From Russula earlei (Eukaryota; Basidiomycota; Agaricomycetes; Russulales; Russulaceae): a DNA stretch of 10,160 bases. The DNA is taken from the NCBI GenBank assembly GCA_025769875.1, contig JAGFNK010001368.1:1-10160 (forward strand), written 5' to 3'. The translations under genes were made by a program, and so were the position numbers. The notes under the pieces were generated by a model. It did no database searches, was not told the origin of the DNA, and saw only the letters and a list, made by a program, of their open reading frames with translations. Shown here piece after piece: positions 6,074 through 10,160 of the stretch (position 1 is its first letter; every line of letters begins with the position of its first letter).

Positions 6074-6966
6074 ACGAACTTATCCCTGCCCAGTTCTTGA
6101 AATGGCGAAAGGTTTTCGATGAACAAGCCTCTCAACGCCTCCCTGCTCACCAACCATGGGACCATGCAATCAATCTGAAACCAGGAGTCGCCCGACGCGA
6201 TTCTGGCATCTACCGACTTACTCCCAAGGAACTACAAGCCCTAAAAGAATACTTAGACGAACATTTGAAAAGAGGCACAATCCGACCATCAAAAGCAGCT
6301 ATTGCCAGCCCATTCTTCTTTGTAGAAAAGAAAGGAGGAAATCTACGACCAGTACAAGACTACAGAGCCCTGAATACAGCAACTGTCAAAGACGCGTATC
6401 CACTACCCTTGATTCCTGAATTGATTGACAAACTCCAAGGAGCCCAATACTTTACCAAGTTTGACGTACGATGGGGATACAACAATATCCGCCTAAGAGA
6501 AGGCGATGAACACCTCGCGGCATTCAAGACACCATTAGGACTCTTCGAACCACTGATAATGACATTTGGTCTCTGCAACGCCCCAGCCACTTTCCAACGC
6601 TTTATGAACACCATCCTAGCAAAGTACATTGCCACTGAACGAGTGGTTGTCTATCTAGATGATATACTAATCATGGCACAAACCTTGAACGAACTAGACG
6701 ACTGGACACATAAGGTCCTAAAAACACTCCAAGACTACGACTTATACTTGAAACCAGAGAAATGTGCTTTCCGACAAACCTCTATTAGTTACCTAGGCAT
6801 CAATATCTCCCAAGGACGAATATCCATGGACCAAGACAAGTTAATAGGCATTACAAAATGGCCTACTCCGACCAATGTTACAGAAGTACAAGCATTTCCT
6901 AGGATTCTGCAACTTCTATCGACGATTTATCCACCAATACTCTCGAATAGCACGGCCCTTGTTTAA
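6046..6966 (+). pseudogene. pol: Pol, part 2: reverse transcriptase (frameshifted at its end)
   Basis: This part copies the element RNA into DNA. The frame is open from 6043, with an ATG at 6046, but it is most likely a continuation of the protease frame. Visible RT blocks: the linker motif PWDHAINLKPG, the entry block IASPFFFVEKKGG, LRPVQDYRALN, FDVRWGYNN (first catalytic Asp, residue 140), FGLCNAPATFQ, and YLDD (residues 203-206, codons 6652-6663) with the catalytic Asp pair. The thumb region LKPEKC and YLGINIS follow. At 6898-6899 an extra C shifts the frame; codons after that in this frame are not RT, and the true continuation reads on in the frame that starts near 6900. The core is complete, the ORF is not. 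Confidence 0.92.
6058..6064 (+). promoter_or_regulatory. C CCC CCA candidate -1 frameshift heptamer between protease and RT
   Basis: In the protease frame the bases read gcC CCC CCA, which fits the X XXY YYZ slippery pattern. A -1 slip here moves exactly into the RT frame. The two frames overlap only from 6043 to 6073. A simple one-base loss in or near the C7 run gives the same picture and is at least as likely. Confidence 0.35.
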
Positions 6967-8114
6967 CTTAACAAAGAAAGAGAACCCCTTCAAGTGGGAA
7001 GACGATGAAGAACAAGCATTTCAGAAACTAATCCAAGCATTCACAACGGCCCCAATCCTCATGTTACCTGACCATACGAAACCCTTTCGACTCATCTGCG
7101 ATGCAAGTGACTTTGCAGTCGGTGCAATCTTGGAACAACCCGATGAATTTAATAGATATCACCCAGTAGCCTATTTCTCGAAATCCTTGGACCCCGCACA
7201 ACGAAATTACATGATCTACGATAAAGAACTCCTTGCTATTGTCTTATCCCTTTGGCACTTCCGACACTACCTTGAAGGCGCTACACACCCCATTGATCTA
7301 TGGACAGACCACAATAACTTGACTTACTTCATGACAAAACAAAAGCTCACAAGACGACAAGCCCGATGGGCACTCCTCCTTAGCAATTTTGACTTCACTA
7401 TCACGCATCACCCAGGTACTATGAACAAAGCAGACGGTCTGTCCAGGCGGCCAGACTTTAAAGAGGGGATACAAAACGAAAATGATGGAAAGGTGCTCCT
7501 AGATGACAAATTTTTTAAAATCAGAGCAACACGCACCTCCGCTACAGAACCAATCGGCGACCAAGAACTTCGACAACAACTACGATCTAGCAAAGACTAT
7601 GACCCAGAAGTATCTAACGCGCTAGCGATCATTATAAAGAATGGACCAAGACGACTATCCAAAGGCTTACAGGACTGGAACCTCGAAGATGGACTAATAT
7701 TATTCAAAGGAAAGGTCTATATCCCAAACAACGACACCCTAAGAAAGAAAATTCTGAAACTACATCACGATTCCCTTGCCACCGGGCATCCTGGCCAATG
7801 GAAAACCTACGAACTAATCAGCCGAAACTATTGGTGGCCAGGAATGCTAACCTATGTCAAAAGTTATGTGGACGGTTGCGCAATTTGCCAAAGTACAAAG
7901 AACCGTCCAAAGACAGAAACACCCCTTGTACCAATTACACCAGCTGGAGAAGTATGGAAAAGCATTACCATGGACTTTATCACGGACCTACCGGTTTCAC
8001 AAGGCTTTGACAGCCTCTTAGTTGTGGTGGATCGATTCAGTAAAGCAATAATCATTACCCCTTGTCACAAGACAATCACAGCAGACGAAACAGCGACACT
8101 AATCATGAACAATG
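6900..8114 (+). pseudogene. pol: Pol, part 3: RNase H and integrase N-terminal half
   Basis: After the frame change, the connection block FLGFCNFYRRFI continues RT. RNase H degrades the RNA strand: catalytic residues are Asp in CDASDF (7100), Glu in DKELL (7226), Asp in WTDHNNL (7307) and Asp in KADGLSRR (7433). The integrase follows with an HHCC zinc domain (HHDSLATGHPG ... CAIC at 7877-7888) and the first catalytic Asp in TMDFITDLP (7973). The solo LTR interrupts the frame after 8114; reading on gives about 37 LTR-coded residues and a stop at 8225-8227, which are not part of the enzyme. The rest of the catalytic core lies at 8950-9198. Confidence 0.92.
8110..8114. other. Target-site duplication CAATG (left)
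   Basis: CAATG precedes the LTR start at 8115 and recurs at 8945-8949. It differs from the CCTAC of the other solo LTR, so the two insertions were independent. Confidence 0.93.
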
Positions 8115-8944
8115 TGTCAAGACACGTACTGCTGATCCGTGTGGACTCAGGAGCAGGTGGGCAAGGGTCGGAACAGATGGTACGCGGCGTAGGCGGCGTT
8201 GAACGAGAGGACGAGCCAAATGACTAAGATGTACCAGATAGGGACTGGTACGTGTAACTGGAGGCAAAGGCGAAGGTTAGAAGCCAGTGCAGCGAGGGGG
8301 CTTTAAACAAGGCGGTCGTAGAAGAGTACCTTGGGAGCGAGGGGAGTCTTTAAACTGAGCGGTCGCAGGGGAGTACCCAGGAAGAGGAGAGTATCACAAA
8401 TGGACAGTCTGACGACTGCCATGCTTCATTGGGGCTTATATACAGTGTACAGGGTCGATTACAAAGACCTGGGACTATTCTAGACTCTTTGGTACCATCC
8501 AATAGGACTACAGAGGCATAAACTTGCTTGTGTCAGGTTTCAGGCTTACTGAGCGCATTACTGATCATTGTGGAGCGATGACATCTTTTATGATGTCATT
8601 GTGGAGCGCTTAGTGAGCCTATGAGGTCACTGTGGAGTCGCTCAGTCAGCTATGATGTCATTGGAGCCTGGATGACGTCAGATGATTTATGCAACAGTTT
8701 CTAAGAGTTTGTGCCACTGTTTTGGGTCCTTGGTGGCTGGGTGGCCATGTGGCTGCCACGCGATGATTACCCGATTAGGAAACGGGTGCCTGGTCGAGTT
8801 ATAGTGCCTTTGCAATAGCGATATCTTGCACTGCAGGGGGAATAGCCCAGAAACCGGAAGGGAGTTGGTAATGTAAAATGAGAGAGGTCTCTCTTGAGTG
8901 AAATAGGACCATCTACGGTCAGGACTTGGCCTTGGTTCGTAACA
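8115..8944 (+). repeat. Solo LTR-A copy 3, complete, 830 bp
   Basis: It has the same TGTCAAGACA start and GTTCGTAACA end as the copy at 2924, is flanked by CAATG on both sides, and sits inside the integrase codons. It carries the TATATA box (8437-8442), hairpin (8231-8251) and TGANNTCA array (8579-8680; the first site is TGACATCT here). Differences from copy 2 are mostly transitions, many at CpG. LTR plus one duplication is 835 bp, so the integrase frame is broken by it. Confidence 0.95.
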
Positions 8945-8949
8945 CAATG

Positions 8950-9198
8950 TTTGGAGAAGAATAGGACTCCCGACACAAATAATATCGGACAGAGGCCCTC
9001 AATTCGCAGCAAAAGTTACTCAAGAACTATGGAAGAAGTTAAATGTCAAAGTATCATTAAGCACAGCATATCATCCACAGACAGATGGAGAAACAGAACG
9101 AGTTAACCAAGAACTAGAACAATACCTACGAATATTTTGCAACCATCAAGCAGACAATTGGGCAGAACTAATTCCCTTTATGGAGTTCGCACATAATG
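8950..9198 (+). pseudogene. pol: Pol, part 4: integrase catalytic core fragment, 3'-truncated
   Basis: This picks up exactly where the integrase was cut by the solo LTR; joining 8114 to 8950 keeps the frame. It contains the second catalytic Asp in IISDRGPQF (8988-8990) and the Glu in DGETERVNQ (9096-9098), with exactly 35 residues between them. The first Asp (7973) to second Asp spacing is 59 residues once the LTR is set aside. All three D,D-35-E residues of the strand-transfer enzyme are therefore present. The sequence stays open to MEFAHN and stops matching integrase at about 9198, where LTR-B begins. The C-terminal domain and any chromodomain are missing. Confidence 0.9.
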
Positions 9199-9279
9199 TG
9201 TTATACCATTTTCCTTTTACGTTTACCTCTTACCTTTTGCTACGGACTGCTTGCTTGCGTACGTCCCTTTACTTACTGG

Positions 9280-9328
9280 TCTTGTGATCTCTTACGTCTT
9301 GTGATCCTTTCTGTGTTATCATGTGATC
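9280..9328 (+). repeat. Three TC(T/A)TGTGATC repeats in LTR-B
   Basis: TCTTGTGATC at 9280-9289 and 9297-9306, and TCATGTGATC at 9319-9328. They lie about 230-280 bp upstream of the TATA box and may be factor-binding sites. Confidence 0.4.
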
Positions 9329-9432
9329 CATACACGTCCAGGTAACACTGGATTGCTGTTACTTTCCCTTTGTTTGGTTCTTTTTCCATTTATGTTCACT
9401 TCTCAGTTTCGACTGTGCAATACTGCGCACCT

Positions 9433-9447
9433 ACTGTGCAGCACAGT
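9433..9447. promoter_or_regulatory. Near-palindrome ACTGTGC-A-GCACAGT
   Basis: Perfect 7-bp arms around one central base, upstream of the LTR-B TATA box. A TGACTCA (AP-1/Gcn4-type) site lies close by at 9458-9464. Possible dimeric-factor sites. Confidence 0.35.
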
Positions 9448-9480
9448 TACTTGGTTCTGACTCATTCGTGGCCTCATTCC

Positions 9481-9509
9481 TATGACTCCTACTTACTATG
9501 ACTCCTACT
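9481..9509 (+). repeat. Direct repeat TATGACTCCTACT
   Basis: The exact 13-mer occurs at 9481-9493 and 9497-9509, separated by TAC. Each unit holds TGACTCC, close to the nearby TGACTCA. It sits about 50-75 bp upstream of the TATA box. Confidence 0.5.
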
Positions 9510-9527
9510 ATACTAGTAGCACAGTCA

Positions 9528-9549
9528 AAGCGCAGCTATTGCTGCGCTT
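9528..9549 (+). other. Hairpin just upstream of the LTR-B TATA box
   Basis: Arms AAGCGCAGC (9528-9536) and GCTGCGCTT (9541-9549) are perfect reverse complements with a TATT loop. The TATA box starts 7 bp further on. A cruciform or a factor-binding palindrome is possible. Confidence 0.5.
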
Positions 9550-9555
9550 CTCCTG

Positions 9556-9565
9556 TATATATAAA
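9556..9565 (+). promoter_or_regulatory. TATA box of LTR-B
   Basis: TATATATAAA, followed by a C/T-rich stretch without ATG. This is the most promoter-like site in the right part of the window; direction is + by this context. Confidence 0.6.
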
Positions 9566-9822
9566 GCTCAGTACTTTGTGACCAAAGCCCTAAGCTTGGT
9601 CTCTTGTAGAATCCAACCTACTCTTGTCCAAACATATTCGCCTGCAAACCCACTTCACTCTCACAAACTTAACCCACAACTACCTCTCCATTTCATCAAC
9701 TCTCAACACACCATCCACCATCTACTCTTCGCCTTTCCCTTCCTTCCCTAAGAGTCTCTCTTCACTCACCTGAGAAGAGCTCTCCTCCTTTAAGACCTAC
9801 CTTCCTCTACTCTCTCTGCGTT

Positions 9823-9847
9823 GTTCAAGGTCCCGACGGACTTGAAC
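9823..9847 (+). other. Imperfect hairpin in the LTR-B leader
   Basis: GTTCAAGGTCC (9823-9833) pairs with GGACTTGAAC (9838-9847) with one bulged base and a 4-nt loop. A smaller one, CACGG/CCGTG, is at 10064-10080. Also, GGAACCAGCCC occurs twice (9861-9871 and 10002-10012). Functions unknown. Confidence 0.35.
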
Positions 9848-10160
9848 GCATATAGCTAGTGGAACCAGCCCTAGTCTATCCCATTACAAACTTACCCTAG
9901 CTTCTCAACGGACCGAGTCGTACTAGGAAGGGTCTATTGGCCATAACCTGTTTAGCATAAAACACTTCGACCGCTGCAGGGATCCTTACTCATTATACAC
10001 GGGAACCAGCCCGTTTCTTGAAACAACTCTCTATCATCGACTTGCTTTCTGCTTGTGAACTGACACGGCTAGTTACCGTGACATCAGACCAAGCTTAACG
10101 TTCCACACGGCTTCTACCTCGAATACTCTTATTATCCCTGAACCTTCTATCGAACCCGCT

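Larger units (their letters stand above)
434..9198 (+). mobile_element. Ty3/gypsy LTR retrotransposon body, broken by nested LTR insertions
   Basis: The order is upstream ORFs, gag with a CCHC knuckle, protease, RT, RNase H, integrase. Integrase after RNase H defines Ty3/gypsy rather than Ty1/copia. Without the two solo LTRs the body is about 7.1 kb, long for a fungal gypsy element because of the ~2.5-kb region before gag. Its own LTRs, primer-binding site and polypurine tract are not visible: the left side is lost behind the inverted LTR-A, and the right side ends inside the integrase where LTR-B starts. Lesions seen are a frame change at the C7 run near 6057-6063, an extra base at 6898-6899, the solo LTRs at 2924 and 8115, and the truncation at 9198. 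Solo LTRs imply that their own internal regions were lost by LTR-LTR recombination after insertion into this older element. Confidence 0.9.
9199..10160 (+). mobile_element. LTR-B: a different LTR-like insertion, 3' end beyond the window
   Basis: At 9199 the integrase reading changes abruptly to sequence starting TGTTATACC, an LTR-like start. It includes short promoter-region repeats, a hairpin, a TATA box (9556-9565), then a C/T-rich stretch (about 9600-9830) without any ATG on the + strand up to the window end. This looks like U3, TATA and the leader of an LTR retroelement in + orientation. The candidate target duplication is TAATG (9194-9198); no second copy is seen before 10160. I find no clear LTR end or primer-binding site, and no protein-coding ORF here. 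An alternative is a simple rearrangement breakpoint. Confidence 0.55.

Noticed and set aside
2924..8944. One intact LTR retrotransposon with 829-bp LTRs around gag-pol
   Set aside because: Each LTR has its own flanking duplication, integrase continues past the right LTR, and ORF3 continues across the left one. No primer-binding site follows the left LTR.
9482..9751. 89-residue open frame in LTR-B
   Set aside because: It crosses the TATA box and C/T-rich leader, has low complexity and no recognisable domain.
9823..9847. tRNA T-arm-like GTTCAAGG stretch
   Set aside because: No acceptor, D or anticodon arms can be fitted around it; it is part of a simple hairpin.

Overview
The window is retrotransposon-derived DNA from a eukaryote, most likely a basidiomycete fungus. 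I base this on fungal-type Ty3/gypsy Pol motifs, LTRs with TATA boxes, very few ATGs in the leaders, and no bacterial gene signals. I see no ordinary host gene, no RNA gene and no CRISPR array.

Layout. One Ty3/gypsy (Metaviridae) element on the + strand spans about 434-9198. Its own LTRs are not visible. Other LTRs have broken it up. Positions 1-433 are a truncated, inverted copy of an ~829-bp LTR (called LTR-A here). Positions 434-2923 hold three long open frames (ORF1, ORF2, ORF3) with no in-frame Met codon. Positions 2924-3752 are a solo LTR-A with CCTAC target duplications, inserted near the end of ORF3. Positions 3813-5321 are an intact gag. Pol follows as protease (5321-6073), reverse transcriptase (6046-~6898), and RNase H plus the integrase N-terminal half (~6900-8114). 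A second solo LTR-A (8115-8944, CAATG duplications) splits the integrase, whose catalytic core resumes at 8950-9198. At 9199 the integrase is cut by a different LTR-like sequence (LTR-B) that runs past the window end.

How it works together. Gag forms the particle. Pol supplies protease, RT/RNase H and an integrase with the exact D-35-E spacing. Gag and pol meet at a TAATG stop/start overlap. A second frame change sits on a C7 run between protease and RT. A one-base insertion breaks the frame after RT. With the frame breaks and LTR insertions this copy is almost certainly dead, but every catalytic residue I looked for is still present.

The most unusual part is the ~2.5-kb region upstream of gag. 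It has only five ATGs in any + strand frame, none in frame with the long ORFs, yet those ORFs stay open for about 310, 318 and 210 codons. After setting the solo LTR aside, ORF3 ends 4 nt before the gag ATG. This looks like a leader purged of AUGs that also encodes protein, a layout that recalls the leaky-scanning leaders of plant badnavirus/tungro-type pararetroviruses and the extra upstream ORF of plant Ogre elements. I do not recognise the three upstream proteins.
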